DNA from: an uncultured Oscillospiraceae bacterium
GTDB taxonomy: Bacteria > Bacillota > Clostridia > Oscillospirales > Ruminococcaceae
NCBI GenBank assembly: GCA_900539695.1
Contig: UQDG01000013.1
Location: 1 to 64,000 of the forward strand
Direction of reading: 5' to 3'
Length of the DNA stretch: 64,000 nt
The notes beneath the pieces were generated by a model. It saw nothing but the letters and a program-made list of their open reading frames with translations, was not told the DNA's origin and did not search any database. The position numbers and the translations under genes were made by a program. This document shows, piece after piece, positions 32,853 through 42,436 of this stretch (position 1 is its first letter; every line of letters begins with the position of its first letter).

Positions 32853-34952
32853 ATGGCGAAAATTCGTGTGCTGGACAAGCATACCGCCGAACTGATCGCG
32901 GCCGGTGAAGTTGTAGAACGACCGGCCAGTGTGGCCAAGGAACTGCTGGAAAATGCCATCGATGCCGGGGCGACCCAGATCACCCTCTCGGCGGTCCGCG
33001 GCGGCATTGCCCAACTGCAGATTGCTGATAACGGCACCGGCATCGAAGCAGAATATATCGATAAAGCGTTTATCCGCCATGCCACCAGCAAAATTACCAC
33101 GGCGGATGACCTGGGGCATATCCATACCCTGGGATTCCGCGGTGAGGCCTTGGCGTCCATCGCCAGCGTGGCTAAAGTGGAAGTGCTGACCCGTACCGAA
33201 GCGGACGAGTACGCCTGCTGCTACCGCATCGAGGGCGGCGAACCCCAGGGCATGGAGCCGGGCGCGCGCCCCGTGGGCACGACCATCACGGTCAACGATC
33301 TGTTCTACAACACCCCCGCCCGCATGAAGTTCCTGAAAAAGGACGCCAGCGAGGGAACCTTCGTCTCCGAGACCGTCCTGCACGCCGCACTCTCCCACCC
33401 TGAGATCAGCTTCCGCTTTCTGCGGGACGGCAAGCAGCAGTTTTTGACCCCCGGCGACGGAGACCTGCGCAGCACGGTCTACGCGGTGCTGGGCCGCGAG
33501 TTCGCCCGCGACCTTTTGCCTGTGGACGGCGGCAGTGAGCTGTATAAGGTCACCGGCCTGGTCACGCCGCCCCGGGCCTGCCGCGCCAGCCGCGGTGCCC
33601 AGCATTTTTTCGTCAACGGACGCTATGTCAAGAACCGCACGATGATGGCCGCGCTGGAAAACGCCTACAAAGGCACGATGATGCAGGGAAAATTCCCCGG
33701 CGCTGTGCTGATGCTGGAAATGCCCGCCGACCTCGTGGACGTCAATGTTCACCCGGCTAAGACGGAGATTCGTTTTGCCAAAGAGAGCGATGTCTTTGAT
33801 GCCGTCTACCGCGCCGTACGCACCGCTTTGGCTACGCCGGGGAGCGGGGAGTGCCGCTTTGAGATGGGCCACACCGCCTCCGAGGCCGAACAGACCACCA
33901 TGCAGCCCACTGCCCCGGCGGCACCTGCGGCCAAGCCTGCCGCACAGCACCGCCCGGCACCCGATAAAAACCGCTTCACAACGCTGTCAGCGGCCGAGTA
34001 CCGCGCCTTGGCGGGCCTGGCAGCGGGCATCCCGGCCAAAGAAGTTCCCGGTCTGACGGCGGTGGACAGCCCGAAGCCCGTCTACAAAACCTCGGCCGGC
34101 GCTGCGCCTCAGCCTTTGCAGGGCCAGCCGCCCCGCCCGGTGACCTACCAGGCCCCCAGCGAGTCGGTGCTGGACATTTTGCCGGAACCGGAAGGGGAGC
34201 CTGCCCAGCCCGCCGCCCTGCAGCAGGAAGTACCCGCGCAGACCACACCCAAGCCGGAGGCCGAGGCCCCGGTCCCGGAAGAGCCGGACTACGTCGTCAA
34301 CGACCCCCACGCCTTAAGCGCCCTGCCGGATGTGGTCAACACCACACCGGAGCAGACTGCTATGACCCCGCCGCCAGAATCCGAACCCCTGCGCCTGGTG
34401 GGCGAGGTGTTCAAGACCTACATTATTACCGAGCGTGCGGGCGAGCTGTGCGTCATCGACAAGCACGCCGCGCATGAACGCATCCTGTTTGAGCAGCTGG
34501 CCAAGGACTACGGCAATGTGCCCGCCCAGATGCTGCTGGTGCCGGTGCAGGTCAACCTGACCGCCGCCGAAAAGCAGGCCGTTTTGCAAAATATTGACCT
34601 GTTGACCGATGCGGGCATTGAAGTCGAGGACTTCGGCGGTGCCACGGTGGTGGTGCGCGCTGTCCCGGCGGACGTTCCGGTGGATGATGTCGAGGATATG
34701 ATCATCGAACTGGCCGCCCGCCTGATCGATGGTGCCCGCGATGCCTTGCGGGAGAAAACGGAGTGGGTGCTCCATTCCATTGCCTGCCGCGCGGCCATCA
34801 AGGCGGGCGACAAGACCGGCGCAGCCGAGATGCTGGCGCTGGCCCAGCACATCATGGACGGCACCATCCCGCCGTTTTGCCCCCACGGCCGTCCCTGCGT
34901 GCTGAAAATCACCCGGAAGGAGCTGGAAAAACAGTTTGGACGCCTTGTCTAA
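32853..34952 (+). CDS. mutL: DNA mismatch repair endonuclease MutL
   Basis: A 699-residue MutL with an N-terminal GHKL ATPase (ENAIDAGATQI, DNGTGIE, TLGFRGEALASI) and a C-terminal dimerisation/nuclease domain. The endonuclease motif DQHAx2Ex4E is present as DKHAAHERILFE, and the zinc-site CPHGRP is near the end, so the protein should nick the daughter strand as in other bacteria without MutH. The linker (about residues 350-510) is Pro/Ala/Glu-rich. ATG 32853 has AGGTGA 5 nt upstream, better than GTG 32844. The end overlaps miaA by 17 nt. Confidence 0.96.
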   Translation: MAKIRVLDKHTAELIAAGEVVERPASVAKELLENAIDAGATQITLSAVRGGIAQLQIADNGTGIEAEYIDKAFIRHATSKITTADDLGHIHTLGFRGEALASIASVAKVEVLTRTEADEYACCYRIEGGEPQGMEPGARPVGTTITVNDLFYNTPARMKFLKKDASEGTFVSETVLHAALSHPEISFRFLRDGKQQFLTPGDGDLRSTVYAVLGREFARDLLPVDGGSELYKVTGLVTPPRACRASRGAQHFFVNGRYVKNRTMMAALENAYKGTMMQGKFPGAVLMLEMPADLVDVNVHPAKTEIRFAKESDVFDAVYRAVRTALATPGSGECRFEMGHTASEAEQTTMQPTAPAAPAAKPAAQHRPAPDKNRFTTLSAAEYRALAGLAAGIPAKEVPGLTAVDSPKPVYKTSAGAAPQPLQGQPPRPVTYQAPSESVLDILPEPEGEPAQPAALQQEVPAQTTPKPEAEAPVPEEPDYVVNDPHALSALPDVVNTTPEQTAMTPPPESEPLRLVGEVFKTYIITERAGELCVIDKHAAHERILFEQLAKDYGNVPAQMLLVPVQVNLTAAEKQAVLQNIDLLTDAGIEVEDFGGATVVVRAVPADVPVDDVEDMIIELAARLIDGARDALREKTEWVLHSIACRAAIKAGDKTGAAEMLALAQHIMDGTIPPFCPHGRPCVLKITRKELEKQFGRLV

Positions 34953-35877
34953 ACCGCGCGTTGTCGCTGTCGGCGGGCCTACCGCCACCGGAAAAACTGC
35001 CCTTTCCGTGGCCCTGGCCAAAGAGTTTGGCGGCGAGATCATCAACGCCGACTCGATGCAGGTCTACAAAAACTTAAACGTAGGCACGGCAAAACCGACC
35101 GCGGAGGAGCGGCAGGGAATACCGCATCACCTGCTGGATTTCCTCACGCCGGAAACGCCTTACAGCGTAGCGGATTTCACCGCCGCCGCGGCCCCGCTCA
35201 TCACCCAGCTCAACGCCCAAAACCGTCTGCCGCTGGTGGTGGGAGGCACGGGGCTTTATATCTCGAGCCTTTTAAAAGGTGTAGCGTTTGAAACGCAGAA
35301 CACCGCCCCTGTCCTGCGGGAGCAGCTGCGCCAGGAGGCCGAGGCCAACGGTCCCGCCGCCATGTACGCGAAGCTGCGAGAATTGGACCCTGACTACGCC
35401 GCCAAGGTCCACCCCAACAACCAGGTGCGGGTGCTGCGGGCGTTGGAAGCCATCGCCGTGACTGGCAAAAAGATGAGCGACCAGCAGCAGGATGCCCTGC
35501 CCGCCGAAGCGCCCTATCGCGCCCTCTGCCTGTGCCTGACCTGCCGGGACAGGAATGTGCTCTACCGCCGCATTGACCTGCGGGTCAGCCGGATGGTGGA
35601 TGCGGGCATCCTGCAGGAGGCCGAGTGGGTCTGGCGCAACCGGGATATCTTCCGCACCGCCGCCCAGGCCATCGGCTACAAAGAGTATTTCCCGTACTTC
35701 GAGGGCACCCAGACCCAGGCCGAATGTACCGAAAAACTCAAACAAGCCACCCGCAACTACGCCAAGCGCCAACTGACCTGGTTCCGCAACCAGAACGACG
35801 CCGTTTGGCTGTATGTGGACGAGGACGATGTCCTCGCCAAGGCCACCGCGCTGGTACGCGATTTTCTAGGGAAATAG
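34936..35877 (+). CDS. miaA: tRNA dimethylallyltransferase
   Basis: A 313-residue enzyme that transfers dimethylallyl to A37 of tRNAs reading UNN codons, giving the substrate of MiaB at the head of this block. P-loop GPTATGKTALSVALA, INADSMQVYKNLNVGTAKP, LPLVVGGTGLYISSLL and the C-terminal QAIGYKEYFPYFEG with TRNYAKRQLTWFRNQ are all family hallmarks. TTG 34936 lies inside the mutL 3' end, with AAGGAG 14 nt ahead; TTG 34945 is an alternative. Coupled translation with mutL is likely. Confidence 0.95.
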   Translation: MDALSKPRVVAVGGPTATGKTALSVALAKEFGGEIINADSMQVYKNLNVGTAKPTAEERQGIPHHLLDFLTPETPYSVADFTAAAAPLITQLNAQNRLPLVVGGTGLYISSLLKGVAFETQNTAPVLREQLRQEAEANGPAAMYAKLRELDPDYAAKVHPNNQVRVLRALEAIAVTGKKMSDQQQDALPAEAPYRALCLCLTCRDRNVLYRRIDLRVSRMVDAGILQEAEWVWRNRDIFRTAAQAIGYKEYFPYFEGTQTQAECTEKLKQATRNYAKRQLTWFRNQNDAVWLYVDEDDVLAKATALVRDFLGK

Positions 35878-35909
35878 TTTTGCAATAAGAGGGGAGATGG
35901 ACACACAGC

Positions 35910-37142
35910 ATGGAGCATAAAACTCAACGCACCATGGCGAAAAAAGTATTCCGCGTCCTGTTTATGCTGCTCATTGCGGTGTTCGGCATCTACCTGGCTA
36001 TTCAGTTCATCATCATCTTCCACCGCGGCTACAAGACCGAGACAGCCATCGCCTACACGATGGCCGACAGCATCAGCCTGCAGGGCGTTGTCTCGTTTGA
36101 CACCGTCCGGGTGGATGGCAGCGGAGATCTGGGCTATCTCGTCTCGGACGGCGAGCGTGTGACCAACGGCACCGTCCTGGCCGAGTGCTACACCGATGAT
36201 TCCCAGGGCCTTCTCCGAGAGCGTCTTGACCGCCTGGGCCGCACGATCGACCTCTTGAGCAAGTCGCAGAATTCCTCCGGCAGCGACCTTTCGTTGCTGA
36301 CCAGCCAGACCCGGCAGGCGCTGTACAACCTGCTGGATAAGCTGGACACCGCCCAGTACAGCGGCATCACCGATGCCGAGGATGCCTTTCTGCTGGCCCA
36401 GAACCGCATGCAGGTCAATACCGGCCAGACCGAGGGCTTCACTCAGACCATCCAGGTCTTGCAGACCGAGTACGACGGCATCAAGGCCCAGCTGGACACT
36501 TTGCAGACCATCACCGCCGCCACCAACGGCTATTTCAGCAGTGTATCAGCATCGCCCACCATCGTGACCGATGCTGCCCAGCTGGATGCCGCCACCCCGG
36601 CGGAGCTGAACGAACTGTTGCAAAACGGCTTTCCGGCGGCAGACACCACCAACTGCGCCGGGCAGATCGCCACAGGCTTCAGCTGGAAGTTCTACGCTGT
36701 CTGCGACCTGGCCACGGCGGATCGGCTGGACGGCATTTCCAGTGTGAAGATCAGTGTGCCCGGCAAGCAGAATACCCCGCTGTCTGCCGCCGTGCAGGAA
36801 TTGACCCGGGACGAGGACGCCGGCCTTGCCAAGCTGGTGGTCTCCTGCCAGACAGTCAATGCCGAAATTTTGAGCTTTGGCGTCGAGACCGCGCAGATCG
36901 ACCTCAAGACCTACGAGGGCATTCGCATCGACAAAGCGGCGCTCCACATCGTGGACGGACAGCGCGGCGTCTATGTCAAGTATGGCAACCTGCAGCGGTT
37001 CTTGAAAATCGAAACTTTGTACGAGGACGAGAACTACATCCTGATCCCCGATAACGGCAAGCTGGGCACCGATAATGAGGTGCGTCTGTACGATGAGATC
37101 ATCGTGCAGGGCACCAATCTGCAGGATGGCAAGCTGCTGTAG
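35910..37142 (+). CDS. Single-pass membrane protein with HlyD-like features
   Basis: A 410-residue protein with a cytoplasmic N-terminus, one membrane helix (residues ~13-35, FRVLFMLLIAVFGIYLAIQF) and a large extracellular part. It has a short beta segment (VVSFDTVRVDGSGDLGYLVSDG, split lipoyl/biotinyl-like), a helical hairpin (RERLDRLGRTIDLLS to VLQTEYDGIKAQL) and a C-terminal domain ending in DEIIVQGTNLQDGKLL. This is the layout of the HlyD/RND-adaptor-like proteins found next to sepF in many clostridia. No transporter partner is adjacent. Its conserved place beside cell-division genes hints at a role at the septum; that is inference. Confidence 0.72.
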   Translation: MEHKTQRTMAKKVFRVLFMLLIAVFGIYLAIQFIIIFHRGYKTETAIAYTMADSISLQGVVSFDTVRVDGSGDLGYLVSDGERVTNGTVLAECYTDDSQGLLRERLDRLGRTIDLLSKSQNSSGSDLSLLTSQTRQALYNLLDKLDTAQYSGITDAEDAFLLAQNRMQVNTGQTEGFTQTIQVLQTEYDGIKAQLDTLQTITAATNGYFSSVSASPTIVTDAAQLDAATPAELNELLQNGFPAADTTNCAGQIATGFSWKFYAVCDLATADRLDGISSVKISVPGKQNTPLSAAVQELTRDEDAGLAKLVVSCQTVNAEILSFGVETAQIDLKTYEGIRIDKAALHIVDGQRGVYVKYGNLQRFLKIETLYEDENYILIPDNGKLGTDNEVRLYDEIIVQGTNLQDGKLL

Positions 37143-37174
37143 CGGCGTTTTAGCAAGAATCTTGCGGCCCCGTA

Positions 37175-37256
37175 TTGACAACTGCTATAAAAAAGAAGAT
37201 AATATTTAGTGTATATCGCTGTAATAGCGCATATCCACTGCCAAAACGATATGCGT
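37175..37256 (+). promoter_or_regulatory. sepF promoter and structured leader
   Basis: TTGACA (37175-37180), 17 nt, GATAAT (37198-37203). The leader can form CGCT/AGCG (37217-37229) or the overlapping CGCATATC/GATATGCG (37228-37255) hairpin, but not both fully. Confidence 0.7.
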
Positions 37257-37276
37257 AACCAAAGGAGTAAACGACC

Positions 37277-37726
37277 ATGTCCATGTTTGACAATTTGAAA
37301 AGCAAGCTCGGTATCGATACGGAAGCCGATTCCTACATCGATGATACCGAGGACGAAATCTTTGCCGGCGGGCAGGGTGTCCCCCAGCAGGATTACGAAC
37401 AGCCGGAGGTCAAACAGCACAGCAACAAGGTGGTAAACATCAACGCTACCACCCAGCTGCAGGTCGTGCTGGTCAAGCCGGAGCGTTTCGAGGATGCTTC
37501 CACCATCGCGGACCAGCTCAACGCCAAGCGCACCGTCGTGTTGAACCTGGAATCCACCGGCAAAGAGGTTTCCCGCCGTCTGATCGATTTCCTGTCCGGC
37601 GTGGCGTATGCCAACAACGGCCAGATCAAGCGCGTGGCCACCAGCACCTTCATCATCACCCCCTATAATGTTGACATTATGGGTGATCTGATCGACGAAT
37701 TAGAAAATAATGGCGTCTTCTTCTGA
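37277..37726 (+). CDS. sepF: Cell division protein SepF
   Basis: A 149-residue SepF. The N-terminus MSMFDNLKSKLG is the amphipathic membrane-anchoring helix, followed by an acidic linker and the SepF core domain (QVVLVKPERFEDASTIADQL, RRLIDFLSGVAYANNGQI, TFIITPYNVDIMGD). It binds the FtsZ tail, forms rings and aligns FtsZ filaments on the membrane. AAAGGAG lies before ATG 37277. It starts a division cluster: ylmH overlaps it by 17 nt and divIVA follows. Confidence 0.94.
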   Translation: MSMFDNLKSKLGIDTEADSYIDDTEDEIFAGGQGVPQQDYEQPEVKQHSNKVVNINATTQLQVVLVKPERFEDASTIADQLNAKRTVVLNLESTGKEVSRRLIDFLSGVAYANNGQIKRVATSTFIITPYNVDIMGDLIDELENNGVFF

Positions 37727-38519
37727 TCCCGCCGCCAAAACGCGGGGCTATATCCCGCCGCAGAACGACGAGGAACGCCGCTTAATGAAGCGGGCGGAAG
37801 AACTTTGCCGCGTTGCCGAAAGCCGCGGGATTCCGCGGTATACCGGCTTTCTTTCTGACCGGGAACAGATGTTGGCCGAAGCCGCCTGCCACAAAGCGGG
37901 CTGCGAGAGCTTCCGCTTCTGGGGCGGGTTTGAGGGAGCTGAGCGGCAGGTGCTCTGTATCGAGCCGCCGGACGCCTGGCAGGAGGAACCCACCGCTTAC
38001 CTGCGCATGCAGACCTACGACAGCGGCGCTAAACTGCCAACCCACCGGGATTACCTCGGTTCACTGTTAGGCTTAGGTTTGGACCGCGCCTGCATCGGTG
38101 ACCTTTTGCAGGACCCCGACGATGCCGCTGTGTTTTATGCGGTGGTGCTGGCGGATAAAGCGGAGTTCATCACCGTAAACTTTACAAGTGCCGGGCACAG
38201 CCCCGTGCATGTGGAAACCTGCACCGAACTGCCGCCCCGCCTGCTGACCGGCCCTGAACGGGAACTGCACGAAGCCACCGTTTCGGCTCTGCGTGCCGAT
38301 GCGGTGCTGGCCGCCATGATGCACACTTCCCGCACCAAAGCAGCGGAATATATCGCCGCAGGCAGGGTAGAGGTCAACCATCTGCCGCTGCGCGCCGCCC
38401 ACGAGGCCATGTATGAGGCCGACATTATTACCGTGCGGGGCGTGGGACGCTTCCGCTTAGCGGAGATCGGCGGCAAAAGCAAAAAAGATCGCCAGTTCAT
38501 ATCCTTTTACCAGTATTGA
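37710..38519 (+). CDS. ylmH: YlmH-family S4-domain RNA-binding protein
   Basis: A 269-residue member of the YlmH family encoded between sepF and divIVA in many Firmicutes. The N-terminal half carries the YlmH pattern (RYTGFLSDREQMLAEAAC, GGFEGAERQVLCIEP) and the C-terminal half an S4 domain (MMHTSRTKAAEYIAAGRVEV, YEADIITVRGVGRF). In B. subtilis YlmH is reported to rescue stalled 50S-nascent chain complexes. The ATG lies inside sepF, so translation is coupled. The ending KDRQFISFYQY is typical. Confidence 0.92.
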   Translation: MASSSDPAAKTRGYIPPQNDEERRLMKRAEELCRVAESRGIPRYTGFLSDREQMLAEAACHKAGCESFRFWGGFEGAERQVLCIEPPDAWQEEPTAYLRMQTYDSGAKLPTHRDYLGSLLGLGLDRACIGDLLQDPDDAAVFYAVVLADKAEFITVNFTSAGHSPVHVETCTELPPRLLTGPERELHEATVSALRADAVLAAMMHTSRTKAAEYIAAGRVEVNHLPLRAAHEAMYEADIITVRGVGRFRLAEIGGKSKKDRQFISFYQY

Positions 38520-38605
38520 GACAAAGAGTCCCGGACTCTTCGTATAAAATGCAGGACCCTGAAATCCGGCAATAACGGGCTTTGCCCGCAAACAGGAGGA
38601 AAGCC

Positions 38606-39541
38606 ATGATCTCTTCTGAGGATGTCCGCCGCGTAACATTTGACAAAGCGATGCGCGGCTATCGCTGCGATGATGTGGATGACTACCTCAAGCAGGTAGC
38701 GGAAAGCATGGATGCCTTGGCGGCTAAAAATGACGAGATGCAGAAAAACCTCGTCGTTCTGGCCCAGCGTATCGACCAGTACCGTGCCGAGGAAGACACT
38801 CTGCGCACCACGATGATCAACGCCCAGCGCCTGGGTGAGAACGTGATCCGTGAAGCCAAGCAGAAGGCTGCGGAAATCATCCGTGCTGCCAATATGAAGG
38901 CCGACGACCGCGAGCAGCGCGCCCGCGACGATGTGGAACTGGCCAAGCAGGAGATCGTGACGCTGAAAAGCGAAGCCGACAGCTTCAAGCGTTCGCTGAT
39001 GGAGATGTACCGCAAGCACATCAACCTCATCAGCAAGATGCCGGAATATAACCCGCCTGCGCAGGAGGAAGCCCCGCAGCCTGCCCCGCAGCCCGCTGCT
39101 GACCAGCCTTATGCTGAGCCCGCCCCCGAGGCTGTGCCTTATACCGAGCCTGTCCCGGCCCCCGCGCCTGTGCAGGAGCCGGAACCCCAGGCCACCAGCT
39201 ACTATAACCCCGCTGAAACTGCCCCCGCGCCGGAGCCGACCCCTGTGGCCGAGCCCGCCCCGGAAAAGATAGACACCGTTGAGTTCGCTATCGCCCCGCA
39301 CCCGGAGGAACCGGAAGAAACCGCCCCCGCCGCAGAGCCGATGCCGATCGACGGCAGCCGCTTCCAGCCCGGTGCAGGGCTGTACAGCGATGCGCCGGAA
39401 GCTGCCCCGGCGCCTGCCAAACGCAGCACCCGCAAAGCCCCGGCCAAGCGCAGCACCCGTAAAAAAGTAAGTGCCGAACCGCAGGAGGAGCTGAATTCTC
39501 CGGCGTTCGATAACTTTGAGGGCGTTGACTTTGACAGCTGA
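38606..39541 (+). CDS. divIVA: Cell division/polarity protein DivIVA
   Basis: A 311-residue DivIVA homologue. The N-terminal membrane-sensing domain reads ISSEDVRRVTFDKAMRGYRC with DDVDDYLKQVAESMDAL, followed by a long coiled coil to about residue 140. The second half is unusual: a Pro/Ala/Glu-rich disordered region (~residues 145-280) and a short basic repeat KRSTRKAPAKRSTRKK before an acidic end FEGVDFDS. Many DivIVA proteins stop after the coiled coil. AGGAGG lies 8 nt before ATG 38606. The tail could bind partners or DNA; no direct evidence. Confidence 0.92.
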   Translation: MISSEDVRRVTFDKAMRGYRCDDVDDYLKQVAESMDALAAKNDEMQKNLVVLAQRIDQYRAEEDTLRTTMINAQRLGENVIREAKQKAAEIIRAANMKADDREQRARDDVELAKQEIVTLKSEADSFKRSLMEMYRKHINLISKMPEYNPPAQEEAPQPAPQPAADQPYAEPAPEAVPYTEPVPAPAPVQEPEPQATSYYNPAETAPAPEPTPVAEPAPEKIDTVEFAIAPHPEEPEETAPAAEPMPIDGSRFQPGAGLYSDAPEAAPAPAKRSTRKAPAKRSTRKKVSAEPQEELNSPAFDNFEGVDFDS

Positions 39542-39596
39542 TGCCCGATAAACCAATAAGGTCAAAAACTATTTCTATAGAGGAGAGTAGGAAATC

Positions 39597-42371
39597 TTGG
39601 CGCAGAATTACAACGACACCATCCACAAGATGCAGACCCCGTTTGAAATGCGTGCTGGTCTGCCGAAAAAAGAGCCGAAAATGCTGGAAGACTGGGAGCA
39701 GAACCACGTCTACGAGCAGATGATCAAAAACAACGAGGGCAAACCCCGCTGGGTCCTGCACGATGGCCCTCCGTATGCCAATGGCAACATCCACATGGGC
39801 ACCGCGCTGAACAAGATCATCAAGGACATCATTCTGCGCTACAAGAACATGGCTGGTTTCCAGGCCCCCTATGTGCCGGGCTACGATACCCATGGCCTGC
39901 CCATCGAGCTGAAAGCCCTGAAGTCTCTGGGCGATAAGAAGTCCGGCGTTTCCAAGCTAGAACTGCGCAAGATCTGCAAAGAGTTCGCCACCGAGCATAT
40001 CGATGTCATGAACTCCCAGTTCAAGCGCCTGGGCGTCCAGGGCGATTTCGCCAATCCCTACCTGACCCTGCGCCCCGAGTTTGAGGCCCGCCAGGTCGAG
40101 ATCTTCGGCGAGATGGCCAAGAAAGGCTACATCTACAAGGGCATGAAGGCCGTTTACTGGTGCCCCGAGGACCGTACCGCCCTGGCTGAGGCTGAGATCG
40201 AGTACGCCGAGGACGAGTGCGACTCTATCTACGTCCGCTTTAAGCTGACCGACGACCCCAACGGCGTGCTGGCCAAGCACAACATCCCGCTGGATAAGGC
40301 CTGGATCGTCATCTGGACCACCACCACCTGGACCCTGCCCGCCAACGTGGCCACCTGCCTGAACCCCAACCTGGAGTATGCCTTCGTCAAGATCGGCGAT
40401 GCTTACCACATCATGGCCCGCGAGCTGGTCGAGTCCACGATGAAGGGCTGCCACATCGACGAGTACGAAGTCCTGCCCGACACCGTTCTGGGCAGCGAGC
40501 TAGAGCTGATGCAGTATCAGCATCCCTTCCTGGACCGCAAGGGCCTGGTCATCCTGGGCGACCATGTCACCCTCGAAGGCGGCACCGGCTGCGTCCACAC
40601 CGCCCCCGGCCATGGTGTTGAGGACTTTGAAGTCTGCGTTAACCACTACCCGCAGGTTCCCGTCGTTGTTCCCGTGGATGACGCCGGCCGCCTGACCGCC
40701 GAAGCTGGCGAGAAGTTTGCCGGTCTCAAGGTCTGGGATGCCAACAAGGTCATTCTGGAGCATATCAAGGAGAGCGGCCACCTGATGGGGGTGCAGCACA
40801 TCACCCACCAGTACCCGCACTGCTGGCGCTGCCACCATCCCATCATCTTCCGCGCGACCGAGCAGTGGTTCTGCTCCATCGATGCTTTCAAAGAGGATGT
40901 CTACAAGGCTATTGACAGTGTACACTGGCAGCCGGCCTGGGGCCATGACCGCATGGCTGGCATGGTCCGTGACCGCAGCGACTGGTGCATCAGCCGTCAG
41001 CGCGTCTGGGGCGTGCCCATCCCGGTCTTCTACTGCAAGAAGTGTGGCAAGTACCACATCACCGATGCTTCCATCAAGGCTGTCTCCGACCTGTTCCGCA
41101 AGGAGGGCAGCGACGCCTGGTATAAGTACGATGCTAACGAGATCATGCCCAAGGGCGAAGTCTGCGAGTGCGGCGCTTCCGATTGGGAGAAAGATCCCGA
41201 CATCATGGACGTTTGGTTCGACTCCGGCTCTACCTGGAGCGCTGTCTGCCGCGAGCGCCCGGAGCTGACCTATCCTGTTGATATGTACATGGAAGGTGCC
41301 GATCAGTTCCGTGGTTGGTTCCAGTCCAGCCTGCTGACCAGCGTTGCCACCCAGGGCCAGGCTCCGTACCGCGAGGTGCTGTGCCATGGCTGGGTCGTCG
41401 ACGAAAAAGGCAAGCAGATGCACAAGTCCGCTGGCAACGGCGTGGAACCCAGTGAAATCATTCGTGACTACGGTGCCGACATCGTCCGTCTGTGGGTCGC
41501 TTCCAGCGATTATACCGTCGACGTCCGCGCCGGTAAGGAGATATTCCGCCAGCTGTCCGAGGCTTACCGCAAGATGCGCAACACCGCCCGCTTCATGCTG
41601 GGCAACATCAACGACTTTGATCCCAACAAGGATATGGTCGCTGACGATCAGCTGTTCGAGATCGACCGCTGGGCGCTGGAAGCCTGCAACCAGCTGACCG
41701 CCACCATGCGCGATGCCTACGACCACTACGACTTCAGCCGCGCTTACCATGCGTTGTACAACTTCTGCGTCATCGATATGTCCAACTTCTATATGGACGT
41801 TATCAAGGACCGCCTGTACTGCGCTGACGACCATGCCCGCCGCTGTGCACAGACCGCGCTGTACCGCATCCTGGTCGACTTTACTAAGCTGCTGGCCCCC
41901 ATCCTGAGCTTCACCAGCCAGGAGATCTGGAGCTATGTGCCCAAGATGCCCGGCATGAAGGACTATGTCGTCTTTGAGCAGATGCCCGAAGCCAAGGCCG
42001 CTGCTGACGAAGCCTTCACTGCCAAGTGGGACCGCATCATGGCCATCCGTGATGATGTCAAGAAGGTGCTGGAGCAGGCCCGTGCCGATAAGACCATCGG
42101 ATCTTCTCTGGAAGCCTGCCTGACGCTGTACTGCAACAAGGAGGTCTATGACTTCCTGAACACCATCCCCATGGATGAGCTGGCCGACCTGTTCATCGTC
42201 TCCAAAGTCGATCTGACTGAGGGCGAGGGCGGTGTCAAGGGCATCGTCGAGGGTCTGGGCGCTGCCGCTGCCCACGCAGCCGGCAACAAGTGCCTGCGCT
42301 GCTGGAAGTACGAGCCCGCCGTTGGCGAAAACGGCCTGTGCCCGCGCTGCGCTAAGGTGCTGGGTCTTTAA
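39597..42371 (+). CDS. ileS: Isoleucyl-tRNA synthetase
   Basis: A 924-residue class I synthetase. HIGH-type motif GPPYANGNIHMGTALNKII, KMSKS-type motif KGKQMHKSAGN, editing-domain threonine-rich stretch TTTTWTLPANVATCL and HTAPGHGVEDF, and the C-terminal zinc knuckle CLRCWKYEP...CPRC are present. It starts at TTG with AGAGGAGAG upstream. The 55-nt gap to divIVA is too short for a T-box leader, unusual for a Firmicutes ileS, so the gene is probably read through from the division operon. A strong terminator follows. Confidence 0.97.
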   Translation: MAQNYNDTIHKMQTPFEMRAGLPKKEPKMLEDWEQNHVYEQMIKNNEGKPRWVLHDGPPYANGNIHMGTALNKIIKDIILRYKNMAGFQAPYVPGYDTHGLPIELKALKSLGDKKSGVSKLELRKICKEFATEHIDVMNSQFKRLGVQGDFANPYLTLRPEFEARQVEIFGEMAKKGYIYKGMKAVYWCPEDRTALAEAEIEYAEDECDSIYVRFKLTDDPNGVLAKHNIPLDKAWIVIWTTTTWTLPANVATCLNPNLEYAFVKIGDAYHIMARELVESTMKGCHIDEYEVLPDTVLGSELELMQYQHPFLDRKGLVILGDHVTLEGGTGCVHTAPGHGVEDFEVCVNHYPQVPVVVPVDDAGRLTAEAGEKFAGLKVWDANKVILEHIKESGHLMGVQHITHQYPHCWRCHHPIIFRATEQWFCSIDAFKEDVYKAIDSVHWQPAWGHDRMAGMVRDRSDWCISRQRVWGVPIPVFYCKKCGKYHITDASIKAVSDLFRKEGSDAWYKYDANEIMPKGEVCECGASDWEKDPDIMDVWFDSGSTWSAVCRERPELTYPVDMYMEGADQFRGWFQSSLLTSVATQGQAPYREVLCHGWVVDEKGKQMHKSAGNGVEPSEIIRDYGADIVRLWVASSDYTVDVRAGKEIFRQLSEAYRKMRNTARFMLGNINDFDPNKDMVADDQLFEIDRWALEACNQLTATMRDAYDHYDFSRAYHALYNFCVIDMSNFYMDVIKDRLYCADDHARRCAQTALYRILVDFTKLLAPILSFTSQEIWSYVPKMPGMKDYVVFEQMPEAKAAADEAFTAKWDRIMAIRDDVKKVLEQARADKTIGSSLEACLTLYCNKEVYDFLNTIPMDELADLFIVSKVDLTEGEGGVKGIVEGLGAAAAHAAGNKCLRCWKYEPAVGENGLCPRCAKVLGL

Positions 42372-42380
42372 TCTACCGTT

Positions 42381-42420
42381 CAGCGGTGCTTATAATTGCA
42401 TAAGCACCGCTGATTTTTTT
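42381..42420 (+). terminator. Terminator after ileS
   Basis: CAGCGGTGCTTAT pairs perfectly with ATAAGCACCGCTG across AATTGC, followed by ATTTTTTT. Confidence 0.93.
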
Positions 42421-42436
42421 GAATAAGGGAGTAACC

